This document shows positions 18,344-26,502 of a DNA stretch of 64,000 bases, piece after piece. Source of the stretch: TMP-86 sp046347195 (GTDB taxonomy: Bacteria; Pseudomonadota; Gammaproteobacteria; Steroidobacterales; Steroidobacteraceae); the NCBI GenBank assembly GCA_046347195.1, contig JAXMGQ010000010.1, positions 56,482-120,481 on the forward strand. The letters run 5' to 3'. The notes under the pieces were generated by a model that was given only the letters and a program-made list of their open reading frames with translations, did not search any database and was not told where the DNA came from. Within the stretch, counting starts at the first letter, position 1, and each line of letters opens with the position of its first letter. The position numbers and the translations under genes are program-made.

Positions 18344-19282
18344 ATGTCGGATGCGGGAATGCTGAATTGGCTGTCGAAAGTGCAGGCGATGGTAGGTCAG
18401 GAGGCGCTGCCGCCCCAGACTGCACTCGACCCGGTGAACCTGCCGGCGATCCGCCGCTGGTGCGAGGCGATGGGGGAGGACGATCCGCGCTATCTCCAGG
18501 GCGAGGTGGCTCCTCCGGCGATGCTGTTCGTGTGGACGATGAGCCACTTCCGCCCCGACCTCACCCGTGAAAGCGGGACGTTGCGCGGGCTCGACCTGGC
18601 CGATGGGGCCGGGTTCACCTCGGTGGTGGCGACCAACATCGAGGAGGAGTACTGCCGCGACCTGCGCTGCGGGGACGTGATCACCCAGCGCGTGACGCTC
18701 GACGCCGTCTCGGAGGAAAAGAAGACCGGGCTCGGCGTGGGGCATTTCGTGACCTACCGCTATGAGTACAGCGACCAGAAGGGTGATCTGGTAGGGCGCA
18801 CGCTCTTCCGCATCCTGAAGTTCCGTCCGCCGCAAGAGAAGCAAGACGCTCCGGCGGGGAAGGCGCCCGAGGCGAGGAAGCCCCCCCATCCTCGGCCGGC
18901 AGTCACCAGGGACGGCGCCTTCTTCTGGGAGGGACTGAACCAGCGCAAGCTCCTCGTCCGCAAATGCAGCCGGTGCGGGCACCTGCACCATCCCCCGGGT
19001 CCGATGTGCCCCGAATGCCAGTCGCTCGAGTGGATGGCGCTCCAGTGCTCGGGGCGCGGCAGGATCCACAGCTTCGTCGTCGTGCATCAGCCGCAGATGC
19101 CGGGGTTCAAATATCCGCTGCCCGTGGCGCTCGTGGATCTGGAGGAGGGCGTGCGCGTCGTGGCGAACCTCCTCGACATCGAACCCGAGAAGGTACGCAT
19201 CGACATGCCGGTCGAGGTGGAGTTCGTCGAGGTCGACAAGGACTTCGTCATCCCGGCTTTCCGCGAGCGCCGGGCCGGCTGA
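18344..19282 (+). CDS. chsH2: ChsH2-like fusion: MaoC-like hotdog plus DUF35 zinc-ribbon/OB fold
   Basis: 312 aa with AAGGAG at a good distance. Residues 1-165 form a hotdog domain (RWCEAMGEDDPRYLQG, then CRDLRCGDVITQRVTLDAVSEEK). A Pro/Ala linker at 163-187 leads to a DUF35 domain with zinc ligands Cys208, Cys211, Cys222 and Cys225 and an OB fold (GRGRIHSFVVVHQPQMPGF). This is the exact ChsH2 architecture (Rv3542c): the hotdog pairs with ChsH1 as hydratase and the DUF35 part binds the Ltp2 aldolase, so hydration and chain cleavage are coupled. Confidence 0.9.
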   Translation: MSDAGMLNWLSKVQAMVGQEALPPQTALDPVNLPAIRRWCEAMGEDDPRYLQGEVAPPAMLFVWTMSHFRPDLTRESGTLRGLDLADGAGFTSVVATNIEEEYCRDLRCGDVITQRVTLDAVSEEKKTGLGVGHFVTYRYEYSDQKGDLVGRTLFRILKFRPPQEKQDAPAGKAPEARKPPHPRPAVTRDGAFFWEGLNQRKLLVRKCSRCGHLHHPPGPMCPECQSLEWMALQCSGRGRIHSFVVVHQPQMPGFKYPLPVALVDLEEGVRVVANLLDIEPEKVRIDMPVEVEFVEVDKDFVIPAFRERRAG

Positions 19283-19296
19283 AAGGAATCAGGCGC

Positions 19297-20433
19297 ATGG
19301 ATTTCAGATACAGCGAGGAACAGCAGAGTCTGCGCCGACTTGCAGGGCAGATTCTCGGCGACCGGTTCTCGGACGAGGGCCGCCGGGAGTTTTCGCGCTC
19401 GGGCCAGTCTTACGACCCGCCGCTGTGGGCGACGCTGGCACGGGCGGGGCTGCTCGGTACCGCGATTGCCGAGGAACACGGCGGCACCGGGCTCGGTCTC
19501 ACCGAACTCTGCCTTCTGCTCGAGGAGCAGGGGCGTACTCTTGCCGTTGCGCCGCTGCTCGCGACGCTGGTGCTGGGTGCGATGCCGGTGCAGAAATTCG
19601 GCAGCACCGCGCAGCGTGCCGCGCTCCTGCCGCGGGTCGTTTCGGGGGAGATACTCCTCACCGCAGCGCTCGAAGAGACGGGCGGCGGCGATCCGCGGCA
19701 GCCGGCTGTCAAGGCCTCGGCGAACAGGCCGGGCTGGCGTCTGAAGGGCGTGAAGTCCTGCGTGCCCTACGCTGCCCAGGCGCGGGCCATCCTGGTCGCG
19801 GCGCGCGCCGGCCGCAACGACATGGCCGTGTTCATGATCGACCCCGCTGCCAAGGGCGTGTGTATCGAGCCGCAGGCCTCGAGCGGCGGCGAACCGCAGG
19901 CACAGGTGACGCTGACCAACGTGCAGGTGTCGGCAGCCGATCTGCTGGGCGGCGTTCATGATGGCGAGGCCATCGTCCGCTGGATCGTGGAGCGAGGTCA
20001 GGTGGCGCTTGCGGCCCTGCAGTGTGGGCTGATGGCCGAGGCGCTGCGGCGCGCCGCTGTCTACACCAGGGAGCGCGTGCAGTTTGGCCGTCCCACGGGG
20101 AGTTTCCAAAGCGTGCAGCATCGGCTCGCCGACGCCTACATCGACCTCGAGGCGCTGCGCTCGGTGTATCTGCGCGCCGTGTGGGCGCTGGAGAACGAAA
20201 TTCCCGCGACCGCCGAGGTCGCGGCCGCCAAGTGGTGGGCGGCGCTCGGCGGGCATCGTGTCACGCACACCGCCCAGCACCTGCACGGCGGCCTGGGTGC
20301 GGACCTCGACTATCCGATCCACGCCTTCCTGCTGCGAGCCAAGCAGATCGAGCTTGCGCTTGGCGGGGCCACCCCGATGCTCGCGAAGATCGGCGAGCAG
20401 CTCGCGAGCGGCGCCGTGCGCCCGATGACCTGA
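19297..20433 (+). CDS. chsE1: ChsE1-like acyl-CoA dehydrogenase (FadE28 type)
   Basis: 378 aa. MDFRYSEEQQSLRRLAGQIL start, EEHGGTGLGLTELCLLLEEQGR, degenerate middle domain, then ERVQFGRPTGSFQSVQHRLADAY and LHGGLGADLDYPIHAFLLRAKQ. It is the divergent partner expected for ChsE2 in the heterotetramer that acts on the C3 steroid side chain. Here it lies between chsH2 and chsH1, unlike the mycobacterial order where the two dehydrogenases are adjacent. Confidence 0.83.
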   Translation: MDFRYSEEQQSLRRLAGQILGDRFSDEGRREFSRSGQSYDPPLWATLARAGLLGTAIAEEHGGTGLGLTELCLLLEEQGRTLAVAPLLATLVLGAMPVQKFGSTAQRAALLPRVVSGEILLTAALEETGGGDPRQPAVKASANRPGWRLKGVKSCVPYAAQARAILVAARAGRNDMAVFMIDPAAKGVCIEPQASSGGEPQAQVTLTNVQVSAADLLGGVHDGEAIVRWIVERGQVALAALQCGLMAEALRRAAVYTRERVQFGRPTGSFQSVQHRLADAYIDLEALRSVYLRAVWALENEIPATAEVAAAKWWAALGGHRVTHTAQHLHGGLGADLDYPIHAFLLRAKQIELALGGATPMLAKIGEQLASGAVRPMT

Positions 20434-20449
20434 CCGGTACGAGGAACCC

Positions 20450-20869
20450 ATGGCTGCCCAGATCACTTTCGACAGCATTCAGACCGGCCAGCAACTGCCT
20501 GCTCTGGACATTCCCATTACCGCCTCGCTCATCGTGGCCGGCGCGATCGCCACCAGCGACTTCTCGCTGGTGCATCACGACAAGGCACACGCGCAGGCGG
20601 CCGGTACGCCCGACATCTTCATGAACATTCTCACCAGCAACGGTCTGGTGCAGCGCTTCGTCGGCGACTGGGCGGGTCCGGGCGCGCGCGTCAGGGGACT
20701 GAAGATGCGGCTCGGTGCGCCGAACTTCCCCGGCGACAGCATGAAGCTGACCGGCACGGTGAAGAGCAAGGAAACCGTGGGCCAGGACAGGCTCGTGGAA
20801 GTCGCCGTGAGCGGCGTCAACAGCCTCGGCGAGCACGTTTCTGCGACCGTGCGCCTGGCACTACCCTGA
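20450..20869 (+). CDS. chsH1: ChsH1-like MaoC hydratase subunit
   Basis: 139 aa single hotdog. SLIVAGAIATSDFSLVHHDKAHAQ carries the catalytic Asp37 and His42; NILTSNGLVQRFVGDWAG and GDSMKLTGTVKSKETV follow. ChsH1 supplies the active site of the ChsH1-ChsH2 hydratase that adds water to the 17(20)-unsaturated side-chain CoA ester. GAGGAACC precedes the ATG. Confidence 0.87.
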   Translation: MAAQITFDSIQTGQQLPALDIPITASLIVAGAIATSDFSLVHHDKAHAQAAGTPDIFMNILTSNGLVQRFVGDWAGPGARVRGLKMRLGAPNFPGDSMKLTGTVKSKETVGQDRLVEVAVSGVNSLGEHVSATVRLALP

Positions 20870-20890
20870 AACTTCGGAGCGCGCACACTC

Positions 20891-22063
20891 ATGACTCACC
20901 CATTGAAGGATCAGGCGGCCATCGTCGGCATCGGCGCCACGGAATTCTCCAAGGACTCCGGCCGCAGCGAACTGCAGCTCGCGGTCGAAGCCATCAAGGC
21001 CGCCCTCGATGAGGCGGGACTGAAGCCGAGCGAGGTCGACGGGTTGTCCACCTTCACGATGGACAACAACCCCGAGATCGAAATCTTCCGCAACATCGGC
21101 GGCAAGGACCTCAAGTTCTTCAGCCGCATCGAATACGGTGGTGGTGGGGCCTGTGCGCCGGTGCACCAGGCCGCCATGGCCGTGCACAGTGGGGTGGCGG
21201 AGGTGGTCGTCTGCTACCGCGCCATGAACGAGCGCTCGCAGTACCGCTTCGGCGCGGCTTATGTGCCGCCGGCCATCCCCTCTGCGGCGCTCGCGACCTT
21301 CGGCTGGACCGTGCCCTTCGGGCTGGCGACGCCCGCCTCTTGGGTGGCGATGGCGGCAAGGCGCTACATGCACGACTTCGGGGCGACCAGCGAGGATTTC
21401 GGCCGCGTCACGGTGGCCGGCCGCCGCATGGCGGCGGCCAATCCCAAGGCCTGGTTCTACCAGAAGCCGATCACGCTCGAGGATCATCAGAAGAGCCGCT
21501 GGATCGTCGAGCCACTCAGACTCCTGGATTGTTGCCAGGAGAGCGATGGTGCGATCGCGATCGTGGTGACGCGTGCCGACCGAGCGCGCCACCTCAGACA
21601 GAAGCCGGTGCTGGTCCGCGGTGCCGCCCAGGGCGCCTGCGATGATCAGATGAACATGACGAGTTTCTATCGCAAGGATATCTCGGCACTGCCGGAGATG
21701 CGGCTGGTCGCGAAGCAGCTCTATGCCATGGCGGAGGTCGGGCCGGAGGATATCCAGACGGCGGTGCTCTACGATCACTTCTCGCCCTTCGTGCTGCCGC
21801 AGCTCGAAGCATTCGACTTCTGCGGGCGCGGCGAGGCGAAGGAATTTGTAAAGGACGGCCATATCGACATGAATGGGCGATTGCCGGTGAATACTCACGG
21901 CGGCCAGCTCGGCGAGGCCTATGTCCATGGTGTCAACGGCATCGCCGAGGGCGTGCGTCAGGTGCGCGGCACCTCCGTGAACCAGGTGCGGGACGTGCGC
22001 AACGTGCTGGTCACGGCCGGGACGGGCGTGCCGACGAGCGGGCTGATCCTCGCGGCCGGATGA
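20891..22063 (+). CDS. ltp2: Ltp2-like steroid side-chain aldolase
   Basis: 390 aa thiolase-like retro-aldolase. The thiolase cysteine is lost (EYGGGGACAPVHQAAMAVHS). The two tyrosines reported as catalytic in Ltp2 are present at the same numbers: Tyr294 in AVLYDHFSPF and Tyr344 in GGQLGEAYVHGVNG. With ChsH2 it should release propionyl-CoA and leave a 17-keto steroid. It closes the operon; the next gene starts 265 bases later. Confidence 0.88.
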   Translation: MTHPLKDQAAIVGIGATEFSKDSGRSELQLAVEAIKAALDEAGLKPSEVDGLSTFTMDNNPEIEIFRNIGGKDLKFFSRIEYGGGGACAPVHQAAMAVHSGVAEVVVCYRAMNERSQYRFGAAYVPPAIPSAALATFGWTVPFGLATPASWVAMAARRYMHDFGATSEDFGRVTVAGRRMAAANPKAWFYQKPITLEDHQKSRWIVEPLRLLDCCQESDGAIAIVVTRADRARHLRQKPVLVRGAAQGACDDQMNMTSFYRKDISALPEMRLVAKQLYAMAEVGPEDIQTAVLYDHFSPFVLPQLEAFDFCGRGEAKEFVKDGHIDMNGRLPVNTHGGQLGEAYVHGVNGIAEGVRQVRGTSVNQVRDVRNVLVTAGTGVPTSGLILAAG

Positions 22064-22328
22064 TCCCGTGCCCAGGGCGCACCTCGCCTGGCTGCTGGGG
22101 CAGGGACAGGTGCCGCCACAGTGACGCAGGGGCGATGACCGGCATGCCGGGGCGCATGCGCTTCGCCGAGGCGCGGGCGGGCACACGCCCGCCGAGATTC
22201 GAGGTGCAGGTGGCAGTGAGCGGGCTCTACTTCAAATGAGGGTTGACCAGTTGCACCCCTCATCGCAAAAGGTGTGGGAAAATGGCATGACGCAGCGGCG
22301 TCGATACAGCTACCCGAGGAGCTGACAC
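22064..22328 (+). other. Intergenic gap with a short MaoC-like coding remnant
   Basis: No complete gene is seen. A 34-codon frame at 22135-22239 reads RMRFAEARAGTRPPRFEVQV and ends in SGLYFK-stop. It resembles the N-terminal strand of MaoC hotdog proteins (compare the ChsH1 start) and may be a fragment of a lost hydratase. No dyad or terminator with a T-run was found after ltp2. The promoter for the next gene would be in 22240-22328. Confidence 0.3.
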
Positions 22329-22862
22329 ATGGCAAGTCGCGATAAAATGCAGAAACCGGAGTTCATGAGCGAGCAGGAGTGGGCCTGGTTCAAGGAGCGC
22401 ACCGCATCGGTGGATCTGATCAGGAGCGATGCCAAGGCGGACGTCGAGGCCTATCTTGCCAATCCCGCCGGCCGGTCTACCGGTCAGAGTGCGCAGGGTG
22501 GGTTTCCGACGCTGCTGCTGACGACGATCGGGCGCAAATCAGGCGAAAAGCGCATTGCGCCGGCGGTGTTCCTGCGCAACGCTGAGGAACTGGTCGTCGT
22601 CGGTTCACTGGCGGGCTACGACCATCATCCAGCCTGGGTTCTCAACCTCAATGCCAACCCGGCATGCGAAGTGCAACTCGACTTCGATCGGTACAAGGCG
22701 ACTTCGCGGGACGCCACCGAGCAGGAGCGCAAGACGCTGTGGCCGAAACTCGTCGCAGTGTTCCCAGCCTGGGGTTATTTCCAGATGCAGACCGACCGCC
22801 CGTTCGCGGTCAAGATTCTCACCCTGACCGGGCCTGCCGAGCCGGCACGCCCGGCGAAGTAA
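22329..22862 (+). CDS. Deazaflavin-dependent nitroreductase-family protein (Ddn/DUF385)
   Basis: 177 aa. Residues 60-80 read FPTLLLTTIGRKSGEKRIAP and residues 95-125 HPAWVLNLNANPACEVQLD, the two phosphate and flavin-binding elements of the Ddn split-barrel family. Members bind F420 or other flavins and reduce enones, including steroid-like quinones. GAGGAGCTG precedes the ATG. The family is common in actinobacteria and also in some gammaproteobacteria; whether F420 is made here is not seen. Confidence 0.8.
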   Translation: MASRDKMQKPEFMSEQEWAWFKERTASVDLIRSDAKADVEAYLANPAGRSTGQSAQGGFPTLLLTTIGRKSGEKRIAPAVFLRNAEELVVVGSLAGYDHHPAWVLNLNANPACEVQLDFDRYKATSRDATEQERKTLWPKLVAVFPAWGYFQMQTDRPFAVKILTLTGPAEPARPAK

Positions 22863-22880
22863 GCCCCCGGGGACCACAGA

Positions 22881-24878
22881 ATGAGCCAAGTGAAATTCGA
22901 GCATCTGTTCGCACCTTTGCAGGTAGGCCCCATGCGGGTACCGAACCGGATCTGCGAAACGACCAATACCATCAACTCGTCGATGGTTCCAGGAATGATC
23001 GACGAGCACTTCATCGCGCATCACGCCGCCAAGGCGCGAGGCGGCACCGGCTGGATCGGCAGCGAAACATGGCTCCTCAATGTTCCTTTCCCGCCGGAGA
23101 CGCCGGACGAGGTCGGCCTGTCGATCGGTTGTGCTCCGCATGGAGCCGCGTATCAATATCCGGCATTCGCCGAGGGCATGAAGAAATTCGTGGACGAAGT
23201 GCACAAGGCGGGATCCGTCGCCATCGTGCAGCTGACTCAGCTGACCTCGGCATGGGGACCCTCGGCAGTGCCGATGCTTGGGGCGCAGTCCTACACGCCG
23301 CACGTGCTCGGCGAGGCGGAAATCGAGTTTTGCATCGGCGTGTATGCCGACGCGGCCGAGGTGGCCAGGGCCACCGGGGCGGACGGTATCGAGATCCACT
23401 GCGCGCACGAGACGATGGGCCACAGCTTCCTGTCGCCCGTCACCAACCGGCGTACCGATCAGTGGGGCGGCGGCCCGCGCGAACGCATCCGTTTCGTGGT
23501 CGAGGTGCTGCGACGCATCCGGGCGCGGATCGGCGACGGCCTCGCCATCGGCATTCGAATCAGCGCACAGGAGTTTCGCCAGGGAGGCTATGACAACATG
23601 GAAATGCGCGAGATGCTCTACGCAATCGCGGAGACCGGCCTGATCGATTTCGCCGACATCGATACCGGCCATTGCTGGGGCGCACCGTCCTATGTGCCGA
23701 ATTCCTACTACCCCAATGCCGAGTATCGCGAGGCCGGCAAGGCGGCCAAGGCCGACCTGTCCGATCTCGGCAAGAAAGTCGCGGTGATGTTCACCGGTCG
23801 CATCAACGATCCGGTGCTCGCGGAGAATCTGATCAAGGATGGCTATTGCGATCTCGTCGGCATGGTGCGCGCGGGCATTGCCGACCCCGAGTTTGCCAAC
23901 AAGGCACGCGAGGGCCGGCTCGGCGAGATCCGCCGCTGCATCGCCTGCACCCGCTGCATCGACGAGGCTTCCGAGTCGCTGTACTTTCCGTACACACCGA
24001 TGTGTTCGATCAATCCGGTCATCGGCAATGAGCTGCGCTGGGAACGGGAATTCAAACCCGCGGCGAAAGCCAAGCGTGTCGTGGTGGTGGGCGGTGGCCT
24101 GGCAGGCTGCGAGGCGGCGCGCATCGCAGCCATTCGCGGTCACGAGGTGACCTTGCTCGAACAGGGCAAGCGCCTCGGCGGCCAGTTGGTGATCGCCGCC
24201 AAGGCTCCGGGGCGTGATTCCTTCGAGGATCAGATCTACTTCGAAGAAAATGAAATGAGCCGCACGGGCGTCGAGGTCCTCCTCGAGTCGAAAGCGGATG
24301 TTGCGTCGATCAAGGCATTGAAACCCGATGCGGTCGTCATCGCCACGGGTGCGCGCCCGCGTGTACCGCACGACGTAGCGGGCCTCGAATCGCCGCAGGT
24401 CGTATACGGCTGGGACGTGATGGTGGGCAGCGCCTCCACCGGCAAGCGTGTGGCCGTCGTATCGCAGGAGGATTACTACGAGACACCCTGCGTCGCGGAT
24501 TTCCTGGCGAGCAAGGGCAGGGAGGTCACGATCTTCCACAAGAACGTGCACCTGGGCTGGGAGATCGCGAGATATTCGCTCGGCATGATGATCGCCCGCA
24601 TGGAGAGCCTGGGAGTTGCCACCGTGCCGAACGTGACGCTTACGAAAGTGGGGCCTGCTGGCCTCGAATTCGTGTCGTCGGTCGGAAGCAGGATCTCGCG
24701 CTACGAAGGGTTCGACAGTGTCGTGCTGGTGTACGGCGCGGTGCCGCAGCCGGATCTCTATGACCAGCTCAAGGCCGACGGCGGTATCGCGCAGTTGTTC
24801 CTCGCCGGTGCCGCCTGGCTGCCGCGCCGCATGGCGGAGGCGACCCGGCATGGTGCGAGCATCGGTCTTACGATCTGA
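22881..24878 (+). CDS. NADH:flavin oxidoreductase of the 2,4-dienoyl-CoA reductase / BaiCD type
   Basis: 665 aa in three parts: an FMN old-yellow-enzyme barrel (1-345), a 4Fe-4S segment, and an FAD/NAD(P) domain from about 398 (VVVVGGGLAGCEAARIAA). Cluster ligands appear to be Cys353, Cys356, Cys359 and Cys375; the first three are spaced CxxCxxC, one residue tighter than the CxxCxxxC usual in dienoyl-CoA reductases. Relatives include BaiCD and BaiH, which reduce or form steroid delta-4 and delta-6 bonds. A steroid enone is the likely substrate. Confidence 0.83.
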   Translation: MSQVKFEHLFAPLQVGPMRVPNRICETTNTINSSMVPGMIDEHFIAHHAAKARGGTGWIGSETWLLNVPFPPETPDEVGLSIGCAPHGAAYQYPAFAEGMKKFVDEVHKAGSVAIVQLTQLTSAWGPSAVPMLGAQSYTPHVLGEAEIEFCIGVYADAAEVARATGADGIEIHCAHETMGHSFLSPVTNRRTDQWGGGPRERIRFVVEVLRRIRARIGDGLAIGIRISAQEFRQGGYDNMEMREMLYAIAETGLIDFADIDTGHCWGAPSYVPNSYYPNAEYREAGKAAKADLSDLGKKVAVMFTGRINDPVLAENLIKDGYCDLVGMVRAGIADPEFANKAREGRLGEIRRCIACTRCIDEASESLYFPYTPMCSINPVIGNELRWEREFKPAAKAKRVVVVGGGLAGCEAARIAAIRGHEVTLLEQGKRLGGQLVIAAKAPGRDSFEDQIYFEENEMSRTGVEVLLESKADVASIKALKPDAVVIATGARPRVPHDVAGLESPQVVYGWDVMVGSASTGKRVAVVSQEDYYETPCVADFLASKGREVTIFHKNVHLGWEIARYSLGMMIARMESLGVATVPNVTLTKVGPAGLEFVSSVGSRISRYEGFDSVVLVYGAVPQPDLYDQLKADGGIAQLFLAGAAWLPRRMAEATRHGASIGLTI

Positions 24879-24889
24879 GGACCGGCGGG

Positions 24890-24927
24890 GTCGCCATCGA
24901 CCGGCCGGAGTCGCCATCGGCCGGCCA
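24890..24927. repeat. Two tandem copies of a 20-bp unit between convergent genes
   Basis: GTCGCCATCGACCGGCCGGA is followed directly by a diverged copy starting GTCGCCATCGGCCGGCC. The repeat lies in the 71-bp gap between the ends of the + strand flavoenzyme and the - strand FAD gene. GGCCGG dyads could form a hairpin but no T-run follows. Confidence 0.5.
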
Positions 24928-24949
24928 CGGCAAGGCGCCGACGGAGCTG

Positions 24950-26434
24950 TTATCGGCGGGTCGTGGCGAGGCGCCGGCCCGCCTGGCGTCCAAAGAATGT
25001 CGCATCGCCGAGCGAGGTTCCTGAGCTGTAACCGGCGCCCCAGCGAGGCAGCCCGCACGCGGTCCGGCCGGCGGCGAACAGGCCCGGGACGATTGCGCCG
25101 TCCTCGTCCAGCACCTCGCCCGTGGGCAGCGTATCGAGCCCACCGAGCGTGAAAGCCGAATAGGAGCAATGGTCGATGCGGCAGTCGAGGGCGATGTACG
25201 GAGGTTCGATCAGGGGCTTGAGCCACTTCGCCGACTTGTGAAACAAGGGATCCTCTCCCTGGGCGGCGTGGCGGTTGTAGAGCTCCACCGTGTCGAGGAG
25301 CGCCTGTCGGGGCAAGCCCAGTTCGCGCTCCACTTCCTCCCAGGTGTCGCCCGCCGAGCCTATCTCGATGCCCACGGCGGCGTGCATCTGGCCTGCCTCG
25401 TAGATCGATTGGTCGGCCAGCAGCCAGATCCGTTCACCGCCCTGGCACAGGGCACTGGCCGCGACGCGCCCGTGATAGACATCCTCGTTGATGAATCGCT
25501 GCCCGCGTTCATTGATGAAGATGCCCTTGACGAGCGAGCCTGGCGGGTACCAGGGCAGGGTGGTGAAGCCCTCGGCCATGTTGATCGTGCCGCCTCCGAC
25601 ACTCATGCCGAGCCGGATGCCGGAACCGTCATCCACGGTGCCGAGCGGATACCGGGCGCGCAGCAGGTGGGGAGCGTGACGCCTCACCATGTCGCGGTTC
25701 ATGATGAAGCCGCCGGCACACAGCACCACGGCGCGGTGCGCGCGCACGAATCGGATCTCACCGCCGATGCGAGCGACGACGCCGTGTACTTCGCGGTTGT
25801 GGTCGGCGACCAGGGCGAGGCCCCGTGCGTTGTAGCGCACATCGACGCCCGCTTCGGCGACGTGCCTGGCCAATACGTCCATGATGTGCCGGCCGCCCCC
25901 GAGACCGACATATTTCGGGCAGTGCCCGCGCGGGGCCGGTCTTGCGAGCTGCGCGAATGGCCACGCCTCCTCGCTGCCCGACCAGATCAGGCAATCGTCG
26001 GTCAGCGGCTCGACGCAACGCTCGGCGACGTAGGAGGTCTTGTATTCGACTCCCTGCGCCGTCAGCCAGCGATAGTGCTCGAGGCTGTTGTCGGCATACA
26101 GGCGCACCTTGGCGGCATCGGCGTTGGGGCCGGTGCTCGCCAGCAGGTACTGGTACATGTCCTCGGTCGAGTCCTCGAATCCAAAGGCGCGCTGGATCGG
26201 GGTGCCGCCCCCGCCGCCCATGTAGATCTCGCCCCCGGAGAGCGCCGAGGCTCCACCATAGGCCGACGCGACGTCGAGCAGGATCACGCGCGCGCCTCCG
26301 CGGGCCGCCTCGATCGCGCAAGCTCCGCCGGCCGCACCGAATCCCACGATGACCGCGTCCGCCTCGATGTCCCAGTGGTGGGTCTGGCACGCAGGCACCG
26401 GTCGGCTGGGGGAGAAGCTGGCGTGATCAGTCAT
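24950..26434 (-). CDS. FAD-dependent ketosteroid dehydrogenase-like flavoprotein
   Basis: 494 aa from MTDHASFSPSR. FAD motif ADAVIVGFGAAGGACAIEAARGG at about 23-45, then ASAYGGASALSGGEIYMGGG. The C-terminus has TLGGLDTLPTGEVLDEDG and GLFAAGRTACGL, with GAGYSSGTSLGDATFFGRQAG, the fumarate-reductase/KstD fold. It resembles 3-ketosteroid delta-1 and delta-4(5-alpha) dehydrogenases; which ring bond it oxidises cannot be told. It lies downstream of the ligase on the - strand, so it is probably co-transcribed. The open frame upstream of the start overlaps the ligase and is noise. Confidence 0.78.
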   Translation of the reverse strand: MTDHASFSPSRPVPACQTHHWDIEADAVIVGFGAAGGACAIEAARGGARVILLDVASAYGGASALSGGEIYMGGGGGTPIQRAFGFEDSTEDMYQYLLASTGPNADAAKVRLYADNSLEHYRWLTAQGVEYKTSYVAERCVEPLTDDCLIWSGSEEAWPFAQLARPAPRGHCPKYVGLGGGRHIMDVLARHVAEAGVDVRYNARGLALVADHNREVHGVVARIGGEIRFVRAHRAVVLCAGGFIMNRDMVRRHAPHLLRARYPLGTVDDGSGIRLGMSVGGGTINMAEGFTTLPWYPPGSLVKGIFINERGQRFINEDVYHGRVAASALCQGGERIWLLADQSIYEAGQMHAAVGIEIGSAGDTWEEVERELGLPRQALLDTVELYNRHAAQGEDPLFHKSAKWLKPLIEPPYIALDCRIDHCSYSAFTLGGLDTLPTGEVLDEDGAIVPGLFAAGRTACGLPRWGAGYSSGTSLGDATFFGRQAGRRLATTRR

Positions 26435-26502
26435 CTTGCAGCCCTGGTTCGGCGATCCGGTAAGGCAGGGAGCCACTCGCGGCGCTTTGCAGCGCCTCTT
26501 CG

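Noticed and set aside
22605..25226. Very long open frame on the - strand (over 870 codons)
   Set aside because: It lies antisense to the Ddn-like and BaiCD-like genes, has no recognisable motif, and is explained by high GC at third positions. Similar antisense frames at 3701-5641, 42745-44454 and 32855-34651 were dropped for the same reason.
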